64,000 nt of DNA. Source: Sutterella sp. (GTDB lineage Bacteria; Pseudomonadota; Gammaproteobacteria; Burkholderiales; Burkholderiaceae_F). Positions 26,037-35,436 of this stretch are shown here, one piece after another. Each line of letters opens with the position of its first letter. The first letter of the stretch is position 1. The notes beneath the pieces were generated by a model that had not been told where the DNA came from, did not search any database, and saw only the letters and a program-made list of their open reading frames with translations. The translations under genes and the position numbers were made by a program. The stretch covers positions 92,761-156,760 of the forward strand of contig DYBN01000047.1 in the NCBI GenBank assembly GCA_019418605.1, read 5' to 3'.

Positions 26037-27443
26037 CTATGCGTTGTTGCAGAAGTACTCAAGCGACTTGTCGCGCGGCATGGCGCGATAGGACGCGGGC
26101 AGCCCGAGCATGCTCTTGCAGAAGGCAAACATGCCGTCGACGGCCACGTCCTTGAGCCCCGAGAGGATGTCGTCGGGCACGGTTTCAAGTTTCGTGCACC
26201 CGGCAAAGGCCTGCTCGAGGTTGCGGATGTCGGGGTTGTGGATGAAGAGCTCGGCGGGCAGCTCCGTGAGCTCCCGATGATTGGCGGCCCACCCGCAGAA
26301 GTCGCCCCGGGCGCCTGCGATGCGCGGATGCAGAGGCGGCAGCGGCGTGAAAATCCTGCGCACGTGGCGCCCGAGCTGAAACGGCCGCACGGGCTCGCCC
26401 GCCGTGCTGTGAATGCGCACGCGGTAGGGCTCGATCGCGTCGTAGGCGTGCTCAAGGGCTTCGGTTGCGTTCCAGTCGATGCGCTCGACGTGCCCGTCGC
26501 CCCAATCAACAAGGAGATCGCCTTTGAGCTCAAGATCAATGGGGTAGAAGATCACGAGCTGCTCGGCTGCGCCCGTCACCGACGGCACCCACTCAAAGTC
26601 AAAGCTCGGGTCGCTGTTTTGCGCGGCAGGCCGCGACCAGCCGAGCTCCTCGCGCCGGTTGCGGTCGCACCAGAAAAAGAAGCTGCTCGGCGCCCCGGCA
26701 AGAAACCCTTCCATGCACACGGGCAGGAGGTTCTTTGCAAACGGGGGCTCGATTCTCTCAAGAAGCCCGCAGTGCGCAAAGGTCTCTTCGCAGAGCGTGG
26801 CGGCGTCAGCCTGCGCAAGGAACCCCGCCGGGATGCTTCGCAGGGAGGAGTTGGCAAACGTGCGGGCAAGCGACTTCAAGCGCTTGCAGGGCGAAAAGAA
26901 GTCGGGCGTCAACGCCGTTATGCCCGCGTGCCGGAAGGCCTCGTCAAAAAAAGCAAGCTGCGGGTTGTTCGCAAGCAGGTCCGGGGGAAGGGACGCGAGC
27001 TGGCAAATGCCCGTCTGCGGATCGTCGTCCACAAGGCGCGGCAGCGTGTCGCAGGCAAGAAGCTCCCCCTTTTCGTTGGTCTCGCCCCGGGTGAGCACGG
27101 GCAGCGCCGAATCAATCGAGACGGTCTGCAGGGGCAGCGCCTTGAGGGGCAGAAAGCCGCTTTCGGACGAAATGCGGATCGTGCGCTTGCCGTCGACGCC
27201 GTAGGCGTGCGAAGCGGCCACGAGCGCCTCGCTCTCGGGGCGGTTGACCATTTCGGTGAGCGCCCCGTCGCTGATGGCGCAGTCAACGGCATTGATGCGC
27301 CCGTCGCCCCAGTCGATGCGCACTTCTCCGATGCGGTCGGCCGCAAGCTGCGGGACGCAGTAAAAAAGCGCGCGGACTTCCTGTCCGGCGCGGCTTACGA
27401 TCGTGAGAGCGAGTTCCCGGGACGGCATCTTGAGGGCTGGCAT
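26037..27443 (-). CDS. WGDG/LRR-family protein, upstream member (468 aa)
   Basis: The protein consists of two tandem modules. Each begins with a PKD-like beta-sandwich bearing the motif VRIDWGDGRINAV (about residues 40-52) or LLVDWGDGHVERI (about 315-327), followed by a HAY segment. BspA-like leucine-rich repeats then follow (LPPDLLANNPQLAFFDEAF, LTELPAELFIHNPDIRNL). There is no signal peptide, so it appears cytoplasmic unless exported unusually. The ATG at 27443 lacks a good ribosome site; 27428 is an alternative. The serB terminator lies just upstream, so this pair has its own promoter. The function is unknown. Confidence 0.75.
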   Translation of the reverse strand: MPALKMPSRELALTIVSRAGQEVRALFYCVPQLAADRIGEVRIDWGDGRINAVDCAISDGALTEMVNRPESEALVAASHAYGVDGKRTIRISSESGFLPLKALPLQTVSIDSALPVLTRGETNEKGELLACDTLPRLVDDDPQTGICQLASLPPDLLANNPQLAFFDEAFRHAGITALTPDFFSPCKRLKSLARTFANSSLRSIPAGFLAQADAATLCEETFAHCGLLERIEPPFAKNLLPVCMEGFLAGAPSSFFFWCDRNRREELGWSRPAAQNSDPSFDFEWVPSVTGAAEQLVIFYPIDLELKGDLLVDWGDGHVERIDWNATEALEHAYDAIEPYRVRIHSTAGEPVRPFQLGRHVRRIFTPLPPLHPRIAGARGDFCGWAANHRELTELPAELFIHNPDIRNLEQAFAGCTKLETVPDDILSGLKDVAVDGMFAFCKSMLGLPASYRAMPRDKSLEYFCNNA

Positions 27444-27594
27444 GCGAAAAGGCGGATGCGGTTGATGGTTTTGGACAAGGATTGTGAAATTGTGCGGAAC
27501 CTATTCTACGAGGTGAAGGGGCCTTTAAAGAGAAGCTGGCGCAAACGCCGCGCGCGGCCCCCATGCAGGCCCGCTTTAAAAAGCCTTCTTTCAC

Positions 27595-27619
27595 AAAAAA
27601 CGCCCGTCAAGGCAGGCGT
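27595..27619 (-). terminator. Terminator of serB
   Basis: Complementary ends ACGCCCG and GGCGT (27600-27619) form a hairpin, and on the minus strand it is followed by six Ts (27595-27600). It lies 28 bases downstream of the serB stop. Confidence 0.8.
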
Positions 27620-27647
27620 CGTTTTTCACTTGTCGCCGGCTGCGTCC

Positions 27648-28568
27648 TCAAGCGCTTTTGGCAAACACTTCGGCCGTGTCGGAGAAGGCCTCAAGAAGCG
27701 CATCAAACCCGCAGAAGTTGATCTGCATGCGGCAGACGCGCGCAAGCACGGGCTTGGGGCGAAAGCCCGCGCCAAAGCCAGCGCTCTCCACCATGCCGAC
27801 ATCGTTGCTGCCGTCGCCCGCGCAGATGGTCTGCAAGGGATCGGAGCCGAGCCTTTGCATCGTTTCCCGCACAAAGGCGGCCTTGCCCGAGGCGTCAATG
27901 ATGGGGCCGCCCGCAGGGCCCGTGACGCCGCCCGTAAAGCGCCCGTTGTCGATGCCGATGACGTTGGAGTGCGTGCCCGTCATGTTGAGTTTCCTGCGCA
28001 CGACTTCGGTAAGAACCGTAAAGCCCGAGCTCACGACATAGGTCTGAAGGCCTGCTGCGGTGAGACGCGCCATGAGGGGCTCGACGCCCGCATTGAGCTT
28101 GAGGTCGTCTTGAAGCGTTTTAACGCACCCCGCGTCGAGCCCCTTTAAGAGCGCCACGCGTGCGCGCAGGCTTGCCGCGTAGTCCTTGATTTCGCCCGTC
28201 ATCGCCTTGTGCGTGATTTCCGCGCACGCCTCTCCAAGGCCCAGCATGCGCGCCATCTCATCCAACGTCTCGTTGGCAACGAGGGTGGAGTCCATGTCAA
28301 AAAAAGCGGCCTTGAAGTCCCTGAGCGCAAGGCTTCGGGGCACGAGCGCAAAGTCAAGCTTGAGCCCCTGCCGCGCGGCGTCCGTCACAAGGCGGGCGGC
28401 GTCAAGCCCTTCGGGGACGTCAAGAAGCCGCACCGAGCGCGAGCCCGCAAGCGTCTTCTCAGGCTTGAGGCCGCTGCAAAGCTGCCGGACAAAGTCTGCG
28501 GCCTCGGAGAGCGCGGCCTGATTGGGGGCGGCGCAGACAAGATCGAGCGGAAAGCTGACGGCGGACAT
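27648..28568 (-). CDS. serB: Phosphoserine phosphatase
   Basis: Last step of serine synthesis, hydrolysing L-phosphoserine. The 306-residue protein has a divergent N-terminal ACT-like regulatory region (1-80). The HAD phosphatase domain follows, with Asp91 and Asp93 in DMDST, the VVSSGFT motif II serine, and GDGSNDVGM as motif IV. The start at 28568 has a GGAG-type site; the open frame to 28694 runs back into mfd and is not conserved. It lies 64 bases downstream of mfd on the same strand, with a terminator behind it, so it probably belongs to the mfd transcript. Confidence 0.95.
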   Translation of the reverse strand: MSAVSFPLDLVCAAPNQAALSEAADFVRQLCSGLKPEKTLAGSRSVRLLDVPEGLDAARLVTDAARQGLKLDFALVPRSLALRDFKAAFFDMDSTLVANETLDEMARMLGLGEACAEITHKAMTGEIKDYAASLRARVALLKGLDAGCVKTLQDDLKLNAGVEPLMARLTAAGLQTYVVSSGFTVLTEVVRRKLNMTGTHSNVIGIDNGRFTGGVTGPAGGPIIDASGKAAFVRETMQRLGSDPLQTICAGDGSNDVGMVESAGFGAGFRPKPVLARVCRMQINFCGFDALLEAFSDTAEVFAKSA

Positions 28569-28632
28569 GGCAAAGGGGTCTCCAAAAATTGGTGAAATCA
28601 AAAGCGGCCGTAAACGAGGATCATCGGCATTG

Positions 28633-31600
28633 TCAATTGGGATCGGGCCGCAGCGGGTTGATGACCCCGTAGATGGCCTGAAGCCTTGCGTCAAGCGAAT
28701 CGGTGAGAACCGTCATTCTGAGGCGGTCTCCGGGCAGCATGCGCAGATCCCGGCGGCTTTGCAGCAGTTTAAAGAGCTTTTGGGGATCAAAGGCCGGGCG
28801 CGCGGCAAAGCCCAAAACCACGGCCGAGTCGGCCGCGTCGATCTTCTTGACCCCGATCTCTTCGCAAACAAGCCGCAGGCGGTGCGTGGCAACAAGCGCG
28901 CGGGCGGCTTCAGGGAGCTTTCCGTAGCGGTCGATCAAATCGTCCGTGACGGCTTCGAGCTCCGTGCGGTTTGCTGCCGCTGCAAGGCGTTTGTAAAAAC
29001 CAAGCCGCGTGCTGACGTCGGCAATGTAGTCCGCGGGCAGCAGCGCCGGCATGTGAAGGTTGATTTCGGTGAGCGTCTCAAAGGGCGCTTCAAAATCGGG
29101 CTCCTTGCCCTCCTTGAGTGCCTTGACGGCGCTTTTGAGCATCTGCGTGTAGAGGTCAAAGCCCACCTGCGCCATTTCGCCGCTTTGCTCTTCGCCCAGG
29201 ACTTCGCCCGCGCCGCGGATTTCAAGGTCGTGCATCGAGAGGTAAAAGCCGCTTCCCAGGTCTTCGAGATTTTGAATGGCTTCGAGCCTTCTCTGCGCGT
29301 TCTTTGTAATCGCCTCGTCGCCCGGCGTGAGCAGATACGCATAGGCCTGATGGTGCGAGCGGCCCACGCGGCCGCGCAGCTGGTGCAGCTGCGCAAGTCC
29401 GAACTTGTCGGCGCGGTGGATGATGATCGTGTTGGCAATCGGAATGTCGATGCCGGTTTCGATGATCGTCGTGCAGACTAGAAGGTTGTAGCTCTGGCGG
29501 TAGAACTCGCGCATGATGTGCTCAAGTTCCCGCTCGCTCATCTGGCCGTGTGCGACGGCAATGCGCGCCTCGGGGATCAGAGCGCGCAGCATGTCGGCTC
29601 TGTTTTCAATCGTGGCGACGTCGTTGTGAAGAAAGTAGACCTGGCCGCCGCGCTTGAGTTCGCGCACGACGGCCTCGCGAATGAGTTCCTTTGATTCGCG
29701 CCGCACGAAGGTCTTGATGGCAAGGCGCTTTTCGGGGGCCGTGGCAATGACCGAGAAGTCGCGGATTCCCTCAAGGCTCATGGCAAGGGTGCGGGGAATG
29801 GGCGTGGCGGTAAGCGTCAGAACGTCGACTTCGCTGCGAAGCGACTTCAAGCGCTCCTTTTGCCGCACGCCGAAGCGGTGCTCTTCGTCGATCACGACAA
29901 GCCCCAGGCGCTTGAAGGAGACCTTCTCGCTTAAAAGCTTGTGCGTGCCGATGGCGATGTCGATCGTGCCGTCAGAGAGCCCCGCGAGCGCCTCCGTCGT
30001 CTGCCGCCCGGTGCGAAAGCGAGACAGGAGCGCAATCTTTACGGGCCAAGCCGCAAAGCGGTCCCGGAAGGTCTGGGCGTGCTGCTCGGCCAAAAGCGTC
30101 GTGGGGCACAAAACGGCAACCTGCTTGCCGTTCATGACGGCAACAAAGGCCGCGCGCAGCGCCACTTCCGTTTTGCCAAAGCCCACGTCGCCGCACACGA
30201 GCCTGTCCATGGGGCGGCCGCCGTGCATGTCGGCGATGACGGCGTCAATGGCGGAGGCTTGATCGGGCGTCTCTTCAAAGGCAAACCCCTCGCAGAAGGC
30301 CTCGTAGTCTGACGACTCCGTTTTAAAGGCAAAGCCCTGGCGCGATTCGCGCAGGGCGTAGAGGTGCAAAAGTTCGGCCGCCGTGTCGCGCACCTTCTGC
30401 GCCGCCTTTTTGCGCGCCTTTTCCCAGTCGCCGCGCCCGAGCGAGTGCAGCGGCGCGTGTTCAACGTCGGCTCCCGTGTAGCGGCCGATGAGATGCAGCT
30501 GCGCAACGGGCACGTAGAGCTTGGCGTCCTGCGCGTAGTCAATGCGAAGAAACTCAGCCGCGCCGTCGCCCGTTTCAATGGTCTCAAGCCCGCGGTAGCG
30601 CCCGACGCCGTGCTCGGCGTGCACCACGGGGTCGCCCTCGCGCAGCTCGCTGATGTCGCGGATCATCGCGTCGACATTGGTGCTGCGCGACTTAAGCCGC
30701 GAGCGCCGCGCCACGGCCTTGATCGAGTAGAGCTCGTTTTCGGTGACAACCGCTAGGCGCTCGGTTTCAAGCACAAAGCCGCAGTGCAGCGGCCCCACGG
30801 TAAGGCACACGGGCGAGGCGCTTGCGACAAACTCGGATGCCCCTTGAACCTCATGAAGAGTGAGCGCCGCGTCGGCCAAAAGCTCCTGCAGGCGCGAGGC
30901 GCGCCCGGCCGAGGTGGCCATGATGAGCGTGCGAAAGCCTCTTACGGTCTGCGCGTCAAGAAAGCTCTTTAACTTTGCGGCCGGGTCCTTGGCCTTGCGG
31001 TCGATTTCGATGTCGCAGGCAATGCCGGGGGCCTCGCACGTGATTGTCGTGCGGCCAAAGCGCGAAAGGGACACAAAGAATTCTTCGGGGGTCTCAAAGA
31101 GCTCCTTGGCTTCAAGCACGGGATGGGCCGGATCGTGCGAGAGGAACTTCGCGCGCTGGTTTGTTTCCGTCAGAAATGAGGAAAGGGCGTTTTCCACCGG
31201 CCCGACAAAAACCACCGCCGAGCCCTCGGGGAGGTAGTCGGCCAACGTGGCCGTTTTGTCAAAAAATAGCGGCAGGTAGTACTCGATTCCCGCGGCCGGA
31301 ATGCCGTTGCCGATGTCCTTGTAGACGGGAGATTTGCTCGGGTCGCCGGAGAAGCGCTCGCGCCAGCGCGTGCGAAAGGCCGTCCGCGCGGATTCTTCAA
31401 GCGGAAATTCGTGCCCGGGCAGAATTCTCACGCTCTTGACGCTCGTGGTGCTTCGCTGCGTATCCGGGTCAAAGCAGCGGATCGATTCGATTTCATCGTC
31501 AAAAAGATCGAGCCGCAGGGGCTCGGCGCTGCCCATGGGATAAATGTCGACGATGCCGCCGCGCACGCAGAATTCGCCCGGGGCCATGACCTGTTCGACC

Positions 31601-32094
31601 CGGCCGTAGCCCGCGGCGACAAAGCTTGCTTCAAGCTCCTCGGTGCGGATGCGCTGGCCTGCGTCGAAAAAGAAGGTGCTCGCGGCAATGTAGCTTTTGG
31701 GGGCTATGCGCTGCGCGGCCGTCACGGCCGAGGCGATGAGAAGATCGGGCTTGTCGTCGGGATTGGCCGACTGCAGGCGATAGAGGCTCTCCAAGCGTTC
31801 GCTAACCAGGTCCGGGTGCGGACTCATGGTGTCGTAGGGCAGCGTCTCCCAGTCGGGAAAGACCGCCGTGCGCAGGGACGGATCAAGCCAGGAGATTTCG
31901 TCGGCCAGGCGCGAGAGGTCTGCCGGATCGGCGCAGATGACAAAGGCCAGGCGCCCTTCGCTTTTGGCCATTTTGACGAAGCTTGCAAGCGCCAGGGCAT
32001 CAATTGCGCCCGGGAGCGTCTGAAGCTTCATGCGCCTGCCGGGGGCCGGAAGGGAAAAGGGAGGCTGTGCGCCGAAATAAAAATCGTCGGACAT
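28633..32094 (-). CDS. mfd: Transcription-repair coupling factor
   Basis: A DNA translocase that removes RNA polymerase stalled at lesions and recruits UvrA. The 1153 residues contain, in order, the UvrB-like N-terminal domains, the RNA polymerase interaction domain with VVHAEHGVGRYRGLE, the SF2 helicase domains with Walker A (GDVGFGKTEVAL) and the DEEH box (VIDEEHRFG), and the C-terminal TRCF domain (ALLPADYIADVSTRLGFYKRL). The length is normal. The start at 32094 agrees with the family N-terminus but has no clear Shine-Dalgarno; an ATG at 32031 would cut family sequence. serB follows. Confidence 0.96.
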   Translation of the reverse strand: MSDDFYFGAQPPFSLPAPGRRMKLQTLPGAIDALALASFVKMAKSEGRLAFVICADPADLSRLADEISWLDPSLRTAVFPDWETLPYDTMSPHPDLVSERLESLYRLQSANPDDKPDLLIASAVTAAQRIAPKSYIAASTFFFDAGQRIRTEELEASFVAAGYGRVEQVMAPGEFCVRGGIVDIYPMGSAEPLRLDLFDDEIESIRCFDPDTQRSTTSVKSVRILPGHEFPLEESARTAFRTRWRERFSGDPSKSPVYKDIGNGIPAAGIEYYLPLFFDKTATLADYLPEGSAVVFVGPVENALSSFLTETNQRAKFLSHDPAHPVLEAKELFETPEEFFVSLSRFGRTTITCEAPGIACDIEIDRKAKDPAAKLKSFLDAQTVRGFRTLIMATSAGRASRLQELLADAALTLHEVQGASEFVASASPVCLTVGPLHCGFVLETERLAVVTENELYSIKAVARRSRLKSRSTNVDAMIRDISELREGDPVVHAEHGVGRYRGLETIETGDGAAEFLRIDYAQDAKLYVPVAQLHLIGRYTGADVEHAPLHSLGRGDWEKARKKAAQKVRDTAAELLHLYALRESRQGFAFKTESSDYEAFCEGFAFEETPDQASAIDAVIADMHGGRPMDRLVCGDVGFGKTEVALRAAFVAVMNGKQVAVLCPTTLLAEQHAQTFRDRFAAWPVKIALLSRFRTGRQTTEALAGLSDGTIDIAIGTHKLLSEKVSFKRLGLVVIDEEHRFGVRQKERLKSLRSEVDVLTLTATPIPRTLAMSLEGIRDFSVIATAPEKRLAIKTFVRRESKELIREAVVRELKRGGQVYFLHNDVATIENRADMLRALIPEARIAVAHGQMSERELEHIMREFYRQSYNLLVCTTIIETGIDIPIANTIIIHRADKFGLAQLHQLRGRVGRSHHQAYAYLLTPGDEAITKNAQRRLEAIQNLEDLGSGFYLSMHDLEIRGAGEVLGEEQSGEMAQVGFDLYTQMLKSAVKALKEGKEPDFEAPFETLTEINLHMPALLPADYIADVSTRLGFYKRLAAAANRTELEAVTDDLIDRYGKLPEAARALVATHRLRLVCEEIGVKKIDAADSAVVLGFAARPAFDPQKLFKLLQSRRDLRMLPGDRLRMTVLTDSLDARLQAIYGVINPLRPDPN

Positions 32095-32709
32095 GAAAAG
32101 GAAAAGACAAGCGCATCAACGCCGCGGCCCGAAGCCGCCAGGCGCCCCAAGGCACGGGGCGCGCAAAAGCGGAGCATCTCGATGCGAAAAGGAATTGAGA
32201 ATCTGAAAAAACGGCGGCAAAAGCAGGCAGGCCGACGGCGCAGCCTGATAAATAAAAGCGCGTCTTTGGCCTCTGATTGCGGCAGGGCCTTCGCGCTTTG
32301 TGCACTTTCACGCAAGAGTCCCTTTGCAAGGCCTGCTTTTTAATTTTTGTTTGCCGTTTGAACGGGCCACATTGTAGCGAAGCCGCACCCCGGCGCCCTG
32401 ACCAAGGCGCGCAGGGAGCGCGGGCGGCGGGAAAGAAAAATGCGTGCCCTGCTGCGCCATTTCATTGCGCCTTTTATTGATGCCCCCGCGCTATGAATCC
32501 GCATGAAAATAAACAATTGGACATAGAGTCGGCGCCGACTCAATAATTTTTTAAACACTCACCGGGCCGGGCGCACGGCGGCGGGAATATGAACGGGCGT
32601 GCCAAACATGAGAGGCCGCCCGGGAAGCGCCGTGCGTGTGACGAAGAAATTTTTCGGACACAACCGAGCAAGCCGGGGAGAAGCGTTGCATTTTGAGGAG
32701 GTAGCCAGA
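32095..32709. other. Divergent mfd / flavoprotein intergenic region
   Basis: No gene is supported in these 615 bases. The region has a GC hairpin (GCGCCCC/GGGGCGC, about 32139-32161) on the mfd side. It becomes AT-rich before the flavoprotein gene, where a perfect 16-base palindrome occurs at 32526-32541. Confidence 0.5.
32526..32541. promoter_or_regulatory. Perfect palindrome upstream of the Tat flavoprotein gene
   Basis: GAGTCGGCGCCGACTC is a perfect 16-base dyad followed by AATAATTTTTT. It could be an operator for the downstream flavoprotein gene (ATG 169 bases away) or a tight terminator-like hairpin. No plus-strand gene precedes it, which favours a regulatory role. Confidence 0.45.
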
Positions 32710-34269
32710 ATGAAGCGACGCACGCTGCTTGCATCAACATTATTGTCGGGAACGGCGCTGGGACTCGGGAAAACTGCCGCGGCAGCTGGCGGCACCAAGC
32801 GCGAAGAGCAAAAGAAGGCGGCCTCGGGCACGGGCGCCGGACGCGATGCCGACGTCATCGTGCTTGGCGCGGGATTTTCAGGTCTTTCGGCGGCCGTGAC
32901 CGCAGCGCGCGCAGGCGCCCGTGTGCTGGTGCTTGAAAAGCGCGCCTATGCGGGCGGCGACGGGATTCTGTCGGCTGGCATCATCGCCACGGCGGGCACG
33001 CCCTTGCACAAGGAGCAGGGCATTGCCGGAGACTTGAGCGTGGACGCCTACTGGGCGCGCATTGCCTCAGGCATTGAAGACGAGCCTTTGTCCAAGGTGC
33101 GCGACAACCAGGAGCTCTCGCCGATTTATTCCGGCATTTTCAAGCACGATCCGGCCGTGCTGCGCCGCTCGGCCGAGAATTCGCCCGAAGTGATCGCCTT
33201 CCTGCGCAGCTTTGGCATCGAGTTTTTGCCGATCAACCACGGGCAGCCCTTTCTGATGCCCACAAAGCCCGGCAGCATGCCCAAATTTGCGCAGGCGCTC
33301 TTGGAAGAACTCAAGCGCTTGAACGTCAGTCTTCTCACCGAGCGGAGAGCGCAAAAAATTCTGATGGACACAAGCGCCGATTCGCCTCGCGTTTGCGGGG
33401 TCGAGGTGAAAACCGCCTCGGGCGCCGTTGAAGAGTACCGCGCGCCGGTCGTCATTGTCGCCACCGGAGGCTTTGTCAACAACAAGGCCATGATGCGCCG
33501 CTACAAGCGCTACTGGGCCGACGTGCCGGTGGGTTTTCTTGCCGTGGGCGAGGGGGTGCCCGCCGGGCATGACGGCGACGGCATTGTGATGGGAAAGCAA
33601 ATCGGCGCCTCGCTCGAAGACATGGAGTCGATGCCCAAGTTTTATGCCGCTCCCCAAAAAGGCATGCGCAGTCCCACGTGGATTCTCTTTGACACCGACA
33701 CCGCCTACCTGGTCGACGCCAAGGGCCGGCGCTTTTGCGACGAGCACGCCTCCCGCTACTCGGGCTGCGCCGTCAAGGCCTACGGCAAGGGCATCAAGGA
33801 GGCTTTCGTGGTCTTTGACGAAGCGACCTTCACGGGGCCCAACAAAGCCCGCTGGGGCTACGAGGCTCTCATGAAGGCGGGCGCTCTCTACAAGGCGGAT
33901 ACGATCGAGGAGGCCGCGAAAAAAGCGGGCGTAGACCCCGCCGGGCTCAAGGCGACGCTCGAGACGATTGCGCGCGACGCCCGCACGGGAGTCGACAGCG
34001 AATTCGGCCGCCGCGACAAGCTCTTCCGTGCACTCAAGGCGCCCTTTTACGTCTCGACGCCGAGCACCCCCGTGTGCTTTAAGACCGAGGGGGGACTTGA
34101 GGTCAACAATCGTTTTGAAGTGCTGCGCGCTAGCGACGACAAGCCCTTTGGGGGCCTCTACGCCGTGGGCGCCACGTGCGGCTCGATTTCAAGCCGCCTG
34201 TGCGACGTCATTGCCTCGGGGATTCTTGCGGGACCAGCCGCTGCCGAAGCGGCCAAAAAGCTTGCATAA
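32710..34269 (+). CDS. Tat-exported FAD flavoprotein (fumarate-reductase/ketosteroid-dehydrogenase superfamily)
   Basis: A 519-residue FAD_binding_2 protein. It opens with a twin-arginine-type signal (KRRTLLASTLL, then an Ala-rich h-region to about residue 27). The nucleotide-binding VIVLGAGFSGLSAA and the C-terminal GGLYAVGATCGSISSRL follow. It lacks both an FMN-binding domain and heme motifs. The HGxNRLGG block of classic fumarate/urocanate reductases is replaced by TCGSISSRL, so its substrate is probably different. The ATG at 32710 has a GAGGAGG site; the longer open frame from 32599 would bury the signal peptide. It is monocistronic, next to the hydrogenase cluster. Confidence 0.87.
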   Translation: MKRRTLLASTLLSGTALGLGKTAAAAGGTKREEQKKAASGTGAGRDADVIVLGAGFSGLSAAVTAARAGARVLVLEKRAYAGGDGILSAGIIATAGTPLHKEQGIAGDLSVDAYWARIASGIEDEPLSKVRDNQELSPIYSGIFKHDPAVLRRSAENSPEVIAFLRSFGIEFLPINHGQPFLMPTKPGSMPKFAQALLEELKRLNVSLLTERRAQKILMDTSADSPRVCGVEVKTASGAVEEYRAPVVIVATGGFVNNKAMMRRYKRYWADVPVGFLAVGEGVPAGHDGDGIVMGKQIGASLEDMESMPKFYAAPQKGMRSPTWILFDTDTAYLVDAKGRRFCDEHASRYSGCAVKAYGKGIKEAFVVFDEATFTGPNKARWGYEALMKAGALYKADTIEEAAKKAGVDPAGLKATLETIARDARTGVDSEFGRRDKLFRALKAPFYVSTPSTPVCFKTEGGLEVNNRFEVLRASDDKPFGGLYAVGATCGSISSRLCDVIASGILAGPAAAEAAKKLA

Positions 34270-34289
34270 AGCCGCAAGTTCTTGACGAC

Positions 34290-34329
34290 AAACGCCCGGT
34301 CTTCCTGCAGTCAAGGATACCGGGCGTTT
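34290..34329 (+). terminator. Terminator after the Tat flavoprotein gene
   Basis: Perfect 11-base arms AAACGCCCGGT/ACCGGGCGTTT lie 20 bases after the stop. The flanking A/T bases allow function in either direction between converging genes. Confidence 0.82.
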
Positions 34330-34417
34330 AGACTGGCGCAAGCCTGCGGCTTGAGTGCGGCGTACGTGCTCCGCGCATGTGCCGCAGGGATTCGCTCCAG
34401 GAAATTTGTTTCGAACT

Positions 34418-34750
34418 TTATGCCGGCATCTTTTGGCCGACGATCTTTTGGAGGTGCTCGGGCAGCTTGCCCGAATTTTCCAAAATGTCGGAGAAGGCGT
34501 CTTCAACGCCCTCGGCCGAGTCGGTGCGCATGGCGGCCTCGACGCACGTGAGCGCCTTTTCGACCTGCTCGGCCTCAAGGGCATCCACCGTGCGCAGCAC
34601 CGTGTTGCGAAAGACAAGGACGTGATCGCCCACGGCGACGTCGTTTTCCGCAAACGACGTGTCGACCTGCCGCACTTCGTCGTTGCGCTCAACGAGCACT
34701 TCGGTCGGGGAGAGTACCTTGGTCACCCGCATGGGAATGGCAATGCACAT
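34418..34750 (-). CDS. hypC: Hydrogenase maturation chaperone HypC/HybG family
   Basis: A small chaperone that carries the Fe(CN)2CO precursor with HypD and binds the immature hydrogenase large subunit. The N-terminus MCIAIPMRV has the essential Cys2. The beta-barrel core follows to about residue 65. The protein is 110 residues, longer than the usual 75-95, because of an acidic helical C-terminal tail. It is the last gene of the hya cluster, 35 bases after the protease gene. hypA, B, D, E and F are not in the window. Confidence 0.92.
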   Translation of the reverse strand: MCIAIPMRVTKVLSPTEVLVERNDEVRQVDTSFAENDVAVGDHVLVFRNTVLRTVDALEAEQVEKALTCVEAAMRTDSAEGVEDAFSDILENSGKLPEHLQKIVGQKMPA

Positions 34751-34785
34751 CGTTCTTGTCCTCAGTATTTGAAAATAGGAAAAAC

Positions 34786-35412
34786 CTACGCCTTGCTCGG
34801 GAAAAAGCGCACGTCGCCCGTGCGCGGTGCTTCTTCCTCAGACGGGCGCGTTGCCTCGTAGTAGTCCTGATTGAGGCTTGCGTAGGACAAGTCCGGCGCG
34901 GCCTCGTTTTCAGCGCGGCGGACAAAGTCGTAGCCCCAGTCGGTTAAAAGCGCGTGCGCGGATTGAACGGCCTTCTCGACCATGGGCCGCACCACGTCAG
35001 AGAGCGACCCGCCGTAGTCTTCGAGCTCAAGGGGCTGCACGGCGGCCACCGCAATGCGCCCGGGCTCCTTGCCCTGCAGTTCAGCCAACGCCAAAACTTC
35101 ATTTAGGCCCGTCTGGTGCGGAGAAATCTTCGTGCCGGACCACCGCAGCACATCGTCTCCCGTGAGGATGCGAAGCGTCCCCGGAGCCTCGCCCAAATCG
35201 GCGCAGTCAAAGAAAAACAGGTCGCGCGTGGCCTCGACATACTCAAGCAGGTACATGCCGAGCGTGCCGCCGTCCATCACCTTGACTTTGGCCGGAGCCC
35301 GGTACAGGGCGTTGAAGCGCTCCACGCAGCGCACGCCGAAGCCTTCGTCGGCCCAGAGAATGTTGCCCGCGCCGATCACGAGCAGATCCGTTTTCGAAAA
35401 AATATCTTCCAT
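34786..35412 (-). CDS. hyaD: Hydrogenase maturation endopeptidase HyaD/HybD type
   Basis: A nickel-dependent protease that removes the C-terminal peptide of the hydrogenase large subunit after metal insertion. The 208-residue protein starts DLLVIGAGNILWADEGFGVR (8-27), containing the conserved Glu ligand in DEG. VMDGGTLGMYLL and the central FFFDCADLG with the second acidic ligand follow. The C-terminal 40 residues are extra. The ATG at 35412 was chosen over 35451 because the longer start would lie in the hairpin of the upstream terminator. It sits between hyaC and hypC. Confidence 0.93.
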   Translation of the reverse strand: MEDIFSKTDLLVIGAGNILWADEGFGVRCVERFNALYRAPAKVKVMDGGTLGMYLLEYVEATRDLFFFDCADLGEAPGTLRILTGDDVLRWSGTKISPHQTGLNEVLALAELQGKEPGRIAVAAVQPLELEDYGGSLSDVVRPMVEKAVQSAHALLTDWGYDFVRRAENEAAPDLSYASLNQDYYEATRPSEEEAPRTGDVRFFPSKA

Positions 35413-35436
35413 GACTTCCACAAACGGCCTGAAAGG

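Noticed and set aside
25947..28148. A 733-codon plus-strand frame across the WGDG/LRR gene and serB
   Set aside because: It is antisense to serB, which has clear HAD motifs, and has no recognisable domain.
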